A stretch of 54,503 nucleotides of DNA from Bacillus sp. ISL-34 (GCF_018613325.1 NZ_JAGGQJ010000052.1:1-54503), one strand, 5' to 3'. Shown: positions 39,478-49,385, numbered from the stretch's first letter. Program-made: numbers and translations. The notes: generated by a model from the sequence alone, not told the origin.

Positions 39478-40167
39478 TTATTTTTTGCTTTTCGATAAAG
39501 TTAGCGGAATGGTTACGAGCGAAACTCCTGCTGCAATCCAAAACCAGCTGGTATTTCGTTTTTTTTCGCTTCCGCTTTTACTGGGTATGCTTGATCCGTA
39601 TGATTTTCTGGAGATCGGCCTTTCTATGTCCGCAGTTTCATTCGCTTTATGCAAATGCTGATTCTCCGGTAATTGGGTTGTTCTTTCTAAATCGCTTGTA
39701 TCTTCTCCCATTCCCTTAAGGAAGGTCATTAGAAAAGTCATGGCTTGTTTGACTTCTTGGTCATTCAAGGAACGCAGCAATGATAGGTAGCTTGGCTTTT
39801 CCGGGGTTCTATCAGACTCCGCTGCACGGGCTATCCCAGAATTGACCTTGAGGATAAGCGGTTCAAGCTGCTGAACATTAAGAGTTCCTAACGTGCCAAG
39901 TATGAGAAGGAGATTTTTTAGCGTATTTGCCGTTTCTGGGGTGTCCGCTGTCTTGACAAGAATGTTAAGCACTTTGTCCCCTTCTTTCAACAGACTGTTA
40001 ACCATTGATAAAATCCCACGATCCTGCATGTTTTTCATAACTTCAAACGTTTCTTTAATCACTTCTTTATTTTCCAACAGGGTACGCTCGATATCCTCGA
40101 GTTCAATTCTTCTTTTTTCTTCCTCGCTTAAGGTGATTCGATTGATCACTTTTGTCGCTTTAGCCAC
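39478..40167 (-). CDS. yrhD: DUF1641 protein, formate dehydrogenase partner (YrhD-like)
   Basis: 229 residues. The DUF1641 region (about 20-130) is helical with GDKVLNILVKTADTPETANT and NLLLILGTLGTLNVQQL. Unlike plain YrhD it continues through a polar linker to a C-terminal membrane helix (SWFWIAAGVSLVTIPLTL) with a lysine-rich end, so it may anchor the dehydrogenase to the membrane. Start GTG has GGAGGAGAGG upstream and overlaps the stop of the dehydrogenase gene by 8 bp. DUF1641 proteins regularly accompany such dehydrogenases; their role is thought to be electron transfer or assembly. Confidence 0.85.
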   Translation of the reverse strand: MAKATKVINRITLSEEEKRRIELEDIERTLLENKEVIKETFEVMKNMQDRGILSMVNSLLKEGDKVLNILVKTADTPETANTLKNLLLILGTLGTLNVQQLEPLILKVNSGIARAAESDRTPEKPSYLSLLRSLNDQEVKQAMTFLMTFLKGMGEDTSDLERTTQLPENQHLHKANETADIERPISRKSYGSSIPSKSGSEKKRNTSWFWIAAGVSLVTIPLTLSKSKK

Positions 40168-43120
40168 GGTTCCTCTCCTCCTTTTTGATTTTCAAGAGGT
40201 CACCAGGGAATATATAATCTTCACGGGCCCATTTTTTTTGTACTTGTACACCTATCTGCGGTTGTGGATTACCATTACGATGGTTGATGCTCGGCAATGG
40301 ATTGTCTCCTTTGACCCTGATCACTTCCATTTTTGCTTGAACTTCCTTATAGGCAGGAGTATCAGTATCTTTATCTGAATGGCTGCTTGTCAATTGGTTG
40401 ATGGCCCCGTCACCAGAATCGTTCATTGGCAAATAAACTTCTTTACCTTTTACACGATCCGTAATCAGGCATTGCACTTTTGCATTTCCATATGGTGAAG
40501 AAAGCCGAACAAGAGTACCATCCTCAAGCCCTCTATCTTTTGCCAATTCCCGGGATACCTCAAGGAATACTTTTGGCGTTTTGGAAGTGATGCCTTTTGA
40601 CTTATAAGTCATGTTTCCTTCATGGAAATGTTCCAATAAACGGCCATTATTCACATGGATATCAAACTCATCCCCAAAGTCAATCGGTTTGGTCCATTCG
40701 ACTGGAAATAACCTTGCTTTTCCATCAGGGAATGGAAAAGCTTCCGTGAATAACAGTGGCGTATCTTTACCATCTGGTGTCACTGGCCATTGAAGACTGT
40801 TATAACCTTCCAACCGTTCATAACTTACTCCAGCATATAATGGTGATAGTTTAGCTGCTTCATCCATAATTTCACTTGGGTGCTCATAATTCCAGCCTGC
40901 TCCTAACGAATTAGCGACATTCATTATGATTTGCCAATCAGGCTTTGAGTCGCCAAGCGGTTCAAAAACTTGATAAAGACGTTGAATACGGCGTTCGGTA
41001 TTCGTGAAAGTACCTTCTTTTTCAAAGCTTGGGCTTGCGGGAAGGACGACATCCGCGAATTCAGCCGTTCTTGATAAAAAGATATCTTGTACCACAAAGA
41101 AATCCAGTTTTTCAAATGCTTCATGGACATGATTGATATTCGAATCGACCAGACCCATATCTTCACCTTTTAAATACATTGCTTTGATGGTACCTGCATG
41201 AATCCCTTCGACCATTTCATGATTATTAAGGCCAGGGTTTTCTGGTATTTTTGCACCCCAGATGTTTTCATATTTCAAGCGGACCTTTTCGTCCGTTACT
41301 TTTTCATAACCTGGCAAGCGATCCGGCATACTGCCAAAGTCACTGGCTCCTTGTACATTATTATGTCCGCGTAAAGGGTAAGTACCTGTTCCAGGTTTAC
41401 CGTAGTTGCCTGTAATGAGCAATAAATTGGAAATTGCAGTGCTCGTATCGCTTCCTCCGCCATGCTGGGTAACGCCCATGGCCCAAAGCGATGCAACGCT
41501 TCCCGCTTCATGAATGGCTTCTGCCAACGTAATTAAATCTTCTTTAGCTACGCCTGTTACTTTTTCTGCATATTCCATTGTGTAAGGTTCCAAACTCTTG
41601 ATATATTCTTCCATCCCATTTACACGATTTTTGATGAAGTCTGTATCTGTCCAACCTTTGTCGACGATATATTTTGTCACGGCCGACAGCCATATGATAT
41701 CCGATCCCGGAGCAGGCTGGATGAAGAGGTCGGAACGTTCAGCCATTTCATGCTTTCTGATGTCCGCCACTATCAGCTTCTGTTTACCTAGTTTATGGGA
41801 ACGTTTGATTCTGGTAGCCAAAACGGGATGTGATTCGGATGTATTGGAGCCTATGATCAATACAAGTTCAGACTTTTCGATATCCTTTATGCCTCCTGTA
41901 TCCCCACCATATCCAACCGTTCTGAATAGTCCTAAAGTAGCCGGTGTCTGACAATACCGGGAACAGTTATCCACATTATTGGTGCCGATGATTCCCCTAG
42001 CCAGCTTTTGCATTAAATAGGACTCTTCATTGGTGCATTTGGAAGACGTTATGAAAGCCATCGAATCCGGACCGTGAGAATCTTTGATTTCGGTGAATTT
42101 ACGGGAAATCAATTCAAGGGCTTCTTCCCATTCAGCTTCTCTGAACGCATCCCCTTCTCTAATTAAAGGTTTTGTGAGTCTTTCTTCACTATTCACGAAA
42201 TCCCATCCGAATTTCCCTTTTACACAAGTCGAAATTCCATTTGCAGGTGCCTCCACTTGCGGTTCGATCTTAAGGATTTTACGATCTTTGGTCCAAACGT
42301 CAAAGCTGCATCCTACCCCACAATATGTACAAACCGTTTTTGTCTTCTTGATCCTTGCATCCCTCATGGCGGATTCCATATCTGAAATCGCTAAAATTGA
42401 ACCATAACCCGTTTCAACATTTTTCGTAATTTCTATCATGGGTCGAAGTGTTTGTTTAGCGATGCCGGTTAAAAATCCGGCTTCCCCTTCCATTCCTTTT
42501 TCCATCATTGCATTACACGGACATACAGTGGAACAGTGTCCGCATGATACACATGAAGATTCATTGATTGGAACATTATCATCCCAAATGACACGCGGAC
42601 GTTTTGCTTCCCAATCAATAGTCAATGTTTCGGTCACCTGTACATCTTGACAAGCTTCAACACAACGGCCGCAAAGGATGCATTGGTCCGGATCATATCG
42701 ATAGAATGGATTTGACCGATCCACTTCATATGGTTTTTGATCAAAAGGAACACTTTGATGATTTACCTTCATTTCCTTAACGGTATTGTGTATTTCACAA
42801 CCGCCATTATTATAATCGCAAACAGTACAATAAAGCTCATGGTTATACAATATCCTGTCCATCGCCATGACCTGTGCTTCTTTTACATCAGGTGAAACTG
42901 TATCAATTACATCACCATTCTTGATCTTGGTGGAGCAAGACCTTACAAGTTCCCCATTAACGCTCACTAGACACGTATCACATGTTTCGATAGGACCTAG
43001 GCTAGGATGGTAACAAACATTCGGGACATCAATTGAGCTATCCGTCAGCATTTGTAATATTGTTTGATTACCTTCCAGACTGGTCTCAGCGCCATTGATT
43101 TTTATATGCACTTTCTCTGG
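40160..43120 (-). CDS. yrhE: Formate dehydrogenase alpha subunit (YrhE/YjgC-type)
   Basis: A 986-residue cytoplasmic molybdoenzyme. Order: [2Fe-2S] ferredoxin domain (CYHPSLGPIETCDTC...C), a histidine-containing segment, two [4Fe-4S] sites (CILCGRCVEAC, CVSCGHCSTVCPC), then the MGD-binding domain beginning CTYCGVGC...CVKG and the C-terminal dinucleotide domain. It oxidises formate to CO2 or performs a related reaction. The Mo ligand is the Cys in NVDNCSRYCQTPA. It is followed by Gln, where classical formate dehydrogenases have His. The start is TTG at 43120 with AGGGGAGAG seven bases before it; the frame opens at 43147. First gene of the unit with yrhD. Confidence 0.9.
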   Translation of the reverse strand, partial: PEKVHIKINGAETSLEGNQTILQMLTDSSIDVPNVCYHPSLGPIETCDTCLVSVNGELVRSCSTKIKNGDVIDTVSPDVKEAQVMAMDRILYNHELYCTVCDYNNGGCEIHNTVKEMKVNHQSVPFDQKPYEVDRSNPFYRYDPDQCILCGRCVEACQDVQVTETLTIDWEAKRPRVIWDDNVPINESSCVSCGHCSTVCPCNAMMEKGMEGEAGFLTGIAKQTLRPMIEITKNVETGYGSILAISDMESAMRDARIKKTKTVCTYCGVGCSFDVWTKDRKILKIEPQVEAPANGISTCVKGKFGWDFVNSEERLTKPLIREGDAFREAEWEEALELISRKFTEIKDSHGPDSMAFITSSKCTNEESYLMQKLARGIIGTNNVDNCSRYCQTPATLGLFRTVGYGGDTGGIKDIEKSELVLIIGSNTSESHPVLATRIKRSHKLGKQKLIVADIRKHEMAERSDLFIQPAPGSDIIWLSAVTKYIVDKGWTDTDFIKNRVNGMEEYIKSLEPYTMEYAEKVTGVAKEDLITLAEAIHEAGSVASLWAMGVTQHGGGSDTSTAISNLLLITGNYGKPGTGTYPLRGHNNVQGASDFGSMPDRLPGYEKVTDEKVRLKYENIWGAKIPENPGLNNHEMVEGIHAGTIKAMYLKGEDMGLVDSNINHVHEAFEKLDFFVVQDIFLSRTAEFADVVLPASPSFEKEGTFTNTERRIQRLYQVFEPLGDSKPDWQIIMNVANSLGAGWNYEHPSEIMDEAAKLSPLYAGVSYERLEGYNSLQWPVTPDGKDTPLLFTEAFPFPDGKARLFPVEWTKPIDFGDEFDIHVNNGRLLEHFHEGNMTYKSKGITSKTPKVFLEVSRELAKDRGLEDGTLVRLSSPYGNAKVQCLITDRVKGKEVYLPMNDSGDGAINQLTSSHSDKDTDTPAYKEVQAKMEVIRVKGDNPLPSINHRNGNPQPQIGVQVQKKWAREDYIFPGDLLKIKKEERNRG

Positions 43121-43257
43121 CAAAATAATCTCTCCCCTCTTAAACAACGATAAAATTCATCATTTGCTATTTTCTACCCCCGCACATTTTTTCTCAAACT
43201 TGCGAAAGTAAATTATGGAAGACTTCATTTGACCAATTTCATATCAGAAAATGAACT

Positions 43258-43298
43258 AAAGTCGAAGTGAGACATAGTATTCACTCACTTCGACTTTA
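43258..43298. terminator. Hairpin between pullulanase and formate dehydrogenase genes
   Basis: AAAGTCGAAGTGAG pairs with CTCACTTCGACTTT, a 14-bp perfect stem ending four bases from the pullulanase stop. T tracts are short. Confidence 0.75.
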
Positions 43299-43301
43299 TT
43301 A

Positions 43302-45221
43302 TCATTTGTTAGAGTTTGCTTTCAATACAAACGAACTTAAAGGAGCAACGGTTACCTGACTCCCTTTAACCCTTTCTATTTCTTCCAGGCCAGCCCGCTG
43401 ACCATCCACTAAAACGGACCAATTATCTTCGTGGGGAAGGGAAATCGTTATCGCATCCCAATTTGCATTATGAATCACTGCAATTTTGTAATCCTTATGT
43501 TTTAAAGAGAATGAAACCACATTTGGCGGAGCATCAATGAATTGTAAATGCTCCTCAATTTCTTCGGGTGTGCTTAACCTAAAAACAGAATGATTTTTCC
43601 TGAGCGAAATTAGCCCTTTCAAATACTCCACTTCCCGATCGAAATCAGCTCTCCTTTTCCAATCCAACCGGTTAATCCAATCGGAAGATTGATAGCTATT
43701 TTCATCTCCATCCTTCGTACGCATGAACTCTTGTCCAGCATGTATCATTGGAATTCCCTGTGACAGTAGGACAACGGCCGAAGCTAATTTATGCATCTGT
43801 TTCCGTACTTGTTCTGTCGCATCTGGATTAGTGATAAGAAGCTTATCCCATAAAGTATAATTATCATGTGCTTCAACATAATTGATCACTTGATCTGGTC
43901 TTTGATATGTTGCGATATCATCATCATATTTCAAACCACCAGCGATGCCTTTTTTTATAATATCTTCCATTCCTGGTTTGCCATTTACGAATCCTTTATC
44001 ATGTTCATTCATTACAAACCCTTTTAAACCATCACGGATCGCATCATTAAAATGAGCGATTCCAGGCATTTTAAAAGCATTCTTTTGATTTGCTTTCAGC
44101 TCTTGGGCCAAGGGGGTATTCATATCCCAGCCTTCGCCCAGAACAATGAGGGTCGGATCAATTTCTGACAGTGCCTTTTTCACTTCATTCATCGTTTCCA
44201 CATCATGAATCCCCATTAAATCGAAACGGAAACCATCAAGGTTAAATTCCTTCGCCCAATAGGTTACGGATTCAACGATGAATTTTCGCATCATTTTACG
44301 TTCAGACGCGGTATCATTTCCTACACCAGTTCCATTAGATAAGGTGCCGTCAGCGTTATAGCGAAAAAAGTAAGTGGGAACGAGTTTATGGAAGTTTGAG
44401 TCCTCCACTGAATAAACGTGATTATAGACAACATCCATGATTACCCGTAAACCGTGATCATGTAAACCTTGAATCATTTCCTTTAACTCCCGGATCCTGA
44501 CCTTTGGTTGATACGGATCAGTCGAATAAGAGCCATCGGGAGCGTTATAATTTTGTGGATCATATCCCCAGTTATATTGTGGTTCATTCAATTTCATTTC
44601 ATTGACTGTAGCAAAATCGAAAATCGGGATAAACTGAACATGGGTAACACCTAGATCTTTAATATGATCAAGACCCGTTTTTGCTCCTTCTGGACCTTTG
44701 GTTCCGGCTTCGATTACTCCTAAGAATTTACCTTTATGAAGTATTCCGCTTTCAGGATGGATCGACAAATCCCGTGTATGCAATTCATAAATGATTATGT
44801 CCTCTGCTTTTTCGAGAGGTGGTTTATCCCGTTTCCACCTTTCAGGGTTCGTATCTGTTAAATCTATCACGACACCTTTTATACCATTAACAGTAACTGC
44901 ACGAACATATGGATCGACGGCTTCACTCCAGATTTCTCCCACTCTCACTTTATATGTATAGATCAATCCATCCTGATCACCGTTCAGTTCAATTGTCCAG
45001 GTCCCTTTTTCCGAACGAACCATCGGAATCTCGATTCCATCCGAATCATCCCAATGTTTATAAGTAACTAGCTTAGCTTCAGATGCAAGTGGTGCCCATA
45101 ACCGGAATGCCGTTTTATCTTTTAGATAGGAATTTCCTAAATCTTTGCCTTCATAGAAATATAGTTCATCCAATTCCGACGGGTTTACTGGATTAATATT
45201 CGCAATCGGCAGGGATTCCAA
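43302..45221 (-). CDS. amyX: Type I pullulanase
   Basis: A debranching enzyme that cleaves alpha-1,6 bonds in pullulan and glycogen-like polymers; no signal peptide, so intracellular. An N-terminal CBM48-like domain (FRLWAPLASEAKLVTYK) precedes the GH13 barrel, with YNWGYDPQNYNAPDGSYS (the type I signature), DVVYNH, the nucleophile in DGFRFDLMG, the acid in VLGEGWD and the third carboxylate in YVEAHDNYTLWD. 639 residues from a TTG at 45221 without a good ribosome site. GGAGG at 45312-45308 is correctly spaced only for an ATT at 45299, which adds 26 in-frame codons (665 residues). B. subtilis AmyX is about 718. Monocistronic. Confidence 0.92.
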   Translation of the reverse strand: MESLPIANINPVNPSELDELYFYEGKDLGNSYLKDKTAFRLWAPLASEAKLVTYKHWDDSDGIEIPMVRSEKGTWTIELNGDQDGLIYTYKVRVGEIWSEAVDPYVRAVTVNGIKGVVIDLTDTNPERWKRDKPPLEKAEDIIIYELHTRDLSIHPESGILHKGKFLGVIEAGTKGPEGAKTGLDHIKDLGVTHVQFIPIFDFATVNEMKLNEPQYNWGYDPQNYNAPDGSYSTDPYQPKVRIRELKEMIQGLHDHGLRVIMDVVYNHVYSVEDSNFHKLVPTYFFRYNADGTLSNGTGVGNDTASERKMMRKFIVESVTYWAKEFNLDGFRFDLMGIHDVETMNEVKKALSEIDPTLIVLGEGWDMNTPLAQELKANQKNAFKMPGIAHFNDAIRDGLKGFVMNEHDKGFVNGKPGMEDIIKKGIAGGLKYDDDIATYQRPDQVINYVEAHDNYTLWDKLLITNPDATEQVRKQMHKLASAVVLLSQGIPMIHAGQEFMRTKDGDENSYQSSDWINRLDWKRRADFDREVEYLKGLISLRKNHSVFRLSTPEEIEEHLQFIDAPPNVVSFSLKHKDYKIAVIHNANWDAITISLPHEDNWSVLVDGQRAGLEEIERVKGSQVTVAPLSSFVLKANSNK

Positions 45222-45521
45222 CTGACTTTCCGTTTCATTATCCGTAGGTTTCCGATTATTTTTATTTTCCTCTTCAAAATAAGAAAGTGAATCTTTAATA
45301 GGTCATTCCTCCATTGAAATTCCCATTTAGAACAGGAATTATTATTTTTTATGATCATGAGCGAATCTTTCCTTATGTTATGATTCCACAGGCATTACCC
45401 ATCAAAACATTCGATCGGCAAATTATGTCGAAAATTCAGAAATCTATATTTAATAAGCGAAAGCAGCATATCATTAAGCTGGACCTTACCAATCCTTTTA
45501 TGAAAAATTAAGCCTAAAAAA

Positions 45522-45567
45522 GAGAAAAAAATGCCTCCATAACAGTTTTACGGTCTTGGAGGCATTT
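45522..45567 (-). terminator. clpE terminator
   Basis: AAATGCCTCCA (45529-45539) and TGGAGGCATTT (45557-45567). On the minus strand TTTTTTTCTC follows. Confidence 0.85.
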
Positions 45568-45577
45568 CTAGTACTCT

Positions 45578-47707
45578 TTATGGTGTTTTAATAATTTTCA
45601 CAGAGGTATCTTCAACAATTGCAGTGAAGTTCTTAACTTCAGGCTGCTCAAAGATAAAGTCAGTGATGCCGTCTTCGAGCTGTTCTTGAAGAACACGGCG
45701 GAGCGGTCTCGCCCCGAAAGTTGGGTGATATCCGAGTTCAATTAACCTTTGTTTCGCTTCATTAGTCACATCTAAAGATAAACCATTTGCAGCAAGTGTT
45801 TCGTCAAGCTCGTGAATCATGATATCAACGATTTGCAGAAGATGTTCTTTCTTCAATGCCGAGAATTCAATGATGCTATCGAATCGGTTCAGGAATTCCG
45901 GTTTGAAGAAGCTGCCTAAAGATTGTAGGATTGAAGCCTCTTCCACTGCAGAACTTGTACCGAATCCCATTACTTTTTGTTTCTCACCGACTCCAGCATT
46001 GCTCGTCATGATGATTACGGTATCTTTAAAAGTAACGGTCCTGCCTTGACTGTCGGTTAAGCGGCCATCTTCCATGATTTGCAGGAACATATGCATTACA
46101 TCCGGATGTGCCTTTTCGATTTCATCCAATAAGATGATACTGTAAGGCTTGCGGCGAACTTTTTCCGTCAATTGTCCAGCTTCCTCATGTCCTACATATC
46201 CAGGAGGAGAACCGATTAATTTAGAAACACTGTGTTTCTCCATGAATTCACTCATGTCAAGACGAATCATCGCTTCTTTGTCCCCGAACAATTCCTCAGC
46301 AAGAGTTTTCGCCAATTCGGTTTTACCGACTCCTGTCGGACCAACGAAAAGGAAAGAACCGGTAGGGCGGTTTTTCGATTTTAACCCGGCACGACTTCTT
46401 CGAACGGCCTTGGAAACCTTTTTGACAGCCTCTTCCTGTCCGATTACTTTTTTCATCAGCTCCGCTTGGAGATGAACCATTCTTTCTTGCTCATCTTCTT
46501 GGAGCTTACCAACAGGTATGCCAGTCTTTTGTTCGATGATATTTTGAATATCTTCAACGGTAACGGTTGGCTTAATTGCATCTTCCCCAGCCTGCAATGA
46601 CTTTTCCAGTTTTTCTTCTTCATCACGAAGAGCGGCAGCTTTTTCATATGCTTCTTCTTTTAAGGCCATTTCTTTTTCTTTATAGATTTGGGCCAAACGC
46701 TCTTTCATGTTTTCTACCTGGCCGTCTTCAATGGTCAAGTTCAATTTGGAACCAGCTTCATCCATTAAGTCTATTGCCTTGTCAGGCAGGAATCGGTCTT
46801 GAATGTAGCGGTGCGAGAGTTCAACAGCCGCTTTTAGGGCTTCCTCACTATATGTTACCCCATGATAAGATTCATAACTATCCTTTAATCCACGTAAGAT
46901 GACCAGTGCTTCCGCCGTTGTCGGCTCATTAACGTGTACAGGCTGGAAGCGTCTTTCAAGGGCACCATCTTTTTCAATTTTCCTATATTCAGATAAAGTG
47001 GTTGCTCCGACAAGCTGAAGTTCGCCTCGTGCAAGTGCAGGCTTCAAGATATTTCCTGCATCCATTGATCCTTCGGCTGAACCCGCTCCCACAAGTTGAT
47101 GAATTTCATCGATGAATAGTATGACATTTTTTCTTTCCTGTAATTCGCTGATCAATTGCTTCATTCGTTCTTCGAATTGCCCTCTAATTCCAGTATTCGA
47201 AACAAGGGACGCTACATCAAGCATATATACAAGCTTATTACGTAATTTAACTGGCACTGATCCTTCAACAATCGCTAAAGCAAGACCTTCAGCAATGGCT
47301 GTTTTACCGACACCAGGTTCACCGATTAAAACCGGATTATTTTTATTGCGTCTATTTAGAACTTCAATGACGCGTTTGATTTCTTCATTTCGTCCGATAA
47401 CCGGATCAATAAGTCCTGCTTTAGCAGCATCGGTCAAATTGCGGCCATACTCCTCAAGCAATCCTCCGTCCTCGCCATGTTCAGCTGAATCCGGTTTTGG
47501 TACACCATTATAATTAAATGGATTGAATGAATTTGGAGATCCGTTATAGTGGAATTTCCCTATATCCATTCCGCCCATTGCTGCTCCAAGTTTGTTTCGC
47601 TCTTCTTTATAACAAGTGGAGCACAGTTTCACATCATGCTCCTGACCATTCATATTTAGGTGAACTTGAATATTAGCTTGGTTTACATGGCATTTTTCAC
47701 AAAGCAT
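45578..47707 (-). CDS. clpE: ATP-dependent Clp protease ATP-binding subunit ClpE
   Basis: A 709-residue Hsp100 unfoldase for ClpP. The N-terminal zinc finger specific to ClpE is clear (CEKCHVNQ...CSTC, residues 3-33). Two AAA+ modules follow: Walker A GEPGVGKTAIAEGLA (about residue 128) and GPTGVGKTELAKTLAEE (about 440), Walker B VILFIDEIH and IILLDEIEKAHPD, with a UVR-like coiled middle region (EKEMALKEEAYEKAAALRDEEEKLEK). The length is normal. ATG with AAAAGGAGGAG. It is heat- and stress-induced through CtsR: two CtsR boxes cover the promoter. Confidence 0.96.
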   Translation of the reverse strand: MLCEKCHVNQANIQVHLNMNGQEHDVKLCSTCYKEERNKLGAAMGGMDIGKFHYNGSPNSFNPFNYNGVPKPDSAEHGEDGGLLEEYGRNLTDAAKAGLIDPVIGRNEEIKRVIEVLNRRNKNNPVLIGEPGVGKTAIAEGLALAIVEGSVPVKLRNKLVYMLDVASLVSNTGIRGQFEERMKQLISELQERKNVILFIDEIHQLVGAGSAEGSMDAGNILKPALARGELQLVGATTLSEYRKIEKDGALERRFQPVHVNEPTTAEALVILRGLKDSYESYHGVTYSEEALKAAVELSHRYIQDRFLPDKAIDLMDEAGSKLNLTIEDGQVENMKERLAQIYKEKEMALKEEAYEKAAALRDEEEKLEKSLQAGEDAIKPTVTVEDIQNIIEQKTGIPVGKLQEDEQERMVHLQAELMKKVIGQEEAVKKVSKAVRRSRAGLKSKNRPTGSFLFVGPTGVGKTELAKTLAEELFGDKEAMIRLDMSEFMEKHSVSKLIGSPPGYVGHEEAGQLTEKVRRKPYSIILLDEIEKAHPDVMHMFLQIMEDGRLTDSQGRTVTFKDTVIIMTSNAGVGEKQKVMGFGTSSAVEEASILQSLGSFFKPEFLNRFDSIIEFSALKKEHLLQIVDIMIHELDETLAANGLSLDVTNEAKQRLIELGYHPTFGARPLRRVLQEQLEDGITDFIFEQPEVKNFTAIVEDTSVKIIKTP

Positions 47708-47748
47708 GTAGTACTCCTCCTTTTAAAAATTAAATTCAGAAAAAAATC

Positions 47749-47804
47749 TTTGACCTTCTTTGACTTTCTGACTTTATTATACATTGACCTTCTTTGACTT
47801 TCAA
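47749..47804 (-). promoter_or_regulatory. clpE promoter with two CtsR boxes
   Basis: Minus strand TTGAAA (47804-47799), 17 bases, TATAAT (47781-47776). AGTCAAAGAAGGTCAAT (47799-47783) lies between the hexamers, and AGTCAAAGAAGGTCAAA (47765-47749) covers the start region. Both fit the CtsR heptad repeat RGTCAAA-NAN-RGTCAAA, the first with one mismatch. Confidence 0.9.
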
Positions 47805-48076
47805 TAATTTTGTCTGGGAATTTTTTTGCAATACAAGTAATTACCTTGAATTGGTTTGCTAAGCATATTAAACAATCCATTTCCAGTCAAATAAAAAGAT
47901 TCTCTTAATATATTGGTTAGTAATGATTACCCACTTCATGACTCATCATAACCTTGAACTATTAAAAATACGCCAATTCTCTTGTCCATATGCCTCATCC
48001 ACTCTTATTTTTTAGAACAAAAAAAGAGACTTCATTAAGTCTCTCAGTTTTTTATATTAAGGTTGATTTTCTTCTA
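47805..48076. other. Region between clpE promoter and the NlpC/P60 gene
   Basis: 272 bp, AT-rich. It holds the terminator at 48018-48053; no gene seen. Confidence 0.4.
48018..48053 (-). terminator. Terminator of the NlpC/P60 gene
   Basis: AGAGACTT (48025-48032), loop CATT, AAGTCTCT (48037-48044), with A and T runs on both sides. Confidence 0.85.
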
Positions 48077-48520
48077 TTATATACGTTTCGCACCAATATA
48101 TTTTGGCTTCCAATAGCTATTATTGGTTTTTGCGTATGACACTCCTTTAGATGATGAAGAGTGTATGAATTCATTGTTTCCTATGTATATAGCCACATGT
48201 GTAGGTTTTTTCGCTTTATTTGGTGCAAAAAACATTAAGTCACCTTTTTGCAGGCTTTTAACTTTCTTTCCTTTTTTATATATGTCAGCAGCGGTTCTTG
48301 GTAAATTCTTACCAGCCTTTTGATATGAATACTTCACTAAACCGGAGCAATCAAAACCTGAAGAAGAAATGCCACCCATTTTATATTTTGTACCTAATTC
48401 ACTTTTAGCCACTTTAATCGCTTTTGTATGATATGAAGCAGCTTCCACTTGGTCTCCGGCAAAGGATGCGGTTACAAGCATAATAGCCAATGACAATCCG
48501 ACGACAATTTTCTTAAACAA
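48077..48520 (-). CDS. Secreted NlpC/P60 cell-wall hydrolase
   Basis: 147 residues: a signal peptide (about 1-27, MFKKIVVGLSLAIMLVTASF then AGDQVEAA) and a bare NlpC/P60 domain without LysM or SH3 repeats. Catalytic Cys in GFDCSGLVKYSY, His in KPTHVAIYIG, third polar residue His in EFIHSSSSKGV. Such enzymes cut the D-Glu to mDAP bond in peptidoglycan. Start TTG with GGGGG nine bases upstream. It stands alone and could be a target of the IseA-like inhibitor encoded at 18076-18609. That link is inference from the known IseA targets. Confidence 0.9.
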   Translation of the reverse strand: MFKKIVVGLSLAIMLVTASFAGDQVEAASYHTKAIKVAKSELGTKYKMGGISSSGFDCSGLVKYSYQKAGKNLPRTAADIYKKGKKVKSLQKGDLMFFAPNKAKKPTHVAIYIGNNEFIHSSSSKGVSYAKTNNSYWKPKYIGAKRI

Positions 48521-48714
48521 ATTATTTTACCCCCTGATGTAATTTGCTAAACCTAATATACTAGAAAAGGTATATCATTCGCATCACAGGATCTTTACAA
48601 GTATGTTACATTTAGTAGATTTAGGAAGAATGACCATATAAAACATAAAAATAAGTCGAATCCCCTTTATAAAAACTACTTTTCCTCATAGAAAAACAGC
48701 GGAAAAAAACACTG

Positions 48715-49341
48715 TCAAAATTCTTTTGAGAAAAATGGAAGAAATAATTTCACCCCACGTTTATTAAAAGGTAAACATTTCAAATCTGCAATTAAATGAC
48801 TTATGTATCCTAATAAACAAGTGGCGAAAATTCCGTCAACCCCCATAAAGGCTTCGAATTGAAAGGCAATGATACCAAAGAAAGCGATCCCGGCAATCGA
48901 ATGGGTATAACTTCTATGTGGTGTAAAGGATGCTAGGATAATATAAACGCCTAACAGCCACAACCAGCTTTCCTGCAAAGATAAACCGCCGCCTAAAACC
49001 GCTAATCCAGTCAAGGTCAGCATATGCCTTTGTCTAATGAATGATGAAATAATGATGATTCCGATTCCTGCCCCTACACCCATCCACTTTTCCGTATCAG
49101 AGCCTTCCAAAAGACTATAAATGATCATTAATATCCCAATCGTTTGTGCTATCGTTCGGATAAACTTATGTGAAAAGGTAATCCTATTACTTAACTTCCC
49201 ATCAATATCCATATCCGGCATAAGCCCTGAAACGCCCCCAATGCCAACCAAGAATAAAGTGGTGGTCGGATCTGTTTGAAGTGTGTTTGCCGTCAAGAAT
49301 CCAACTGTGGCACCTAATGCCATATGTGCTGTACCGTTCAC
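48715..49341 (-). CDS. YdjM-like membrane-bound metal-dependent hydrolase (PF04307 type)
   Basis: A 208-residue integral membrane protein with about five helices. The family's metal-type motifs are present: NGTAHMALGATVGF at the N-terminus (H), SGLMPDMDIDGK (acidic cluster near 40), SHKF, TPHRSYTHSIAG near 148 and SHLIADLK near 185. In E. coli the relative YdjM is controlled by LexA; the biochemical role is unknown. Start GTG with CAGGAGAGAG. An SOS-like palindrome with one mismatch (49386-49399) lies 45 bp upstream. Confidence 0.82.
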   Translation of the reverse strand: MNGTAHMALGATVGFLTANTLQTDPTTTLFLVGIGGVSGLMPDMDIDGKLSNRITFSHKFIRTIAQTIGILMIIYSLLEGSDTEKWMGVGAGIGIIIISSFIRQRHMLTLTGLAVLGGGLSLQESWLWLLGVYIILASFTPHRSYTHSIAGIAFFGIIAFQFEAFMGVDGIFATCLLGYISHLIADLKCLPFNKRGVKLFLPFFSKEF

Positions 49342-49385
49342 TGTCTCTCTCCTGTCCCTCTAAGAAGTAATTTGTTCCCAAGAAA

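Noticed and set aside
45314..45511. 65-codon frame on the plus strand between the pullulanase and clpE genes
   Set aside because: Starts at TTG without a ribosome site, overlaps the leader of the divergent pullulanase gene, and resembles no family I know.
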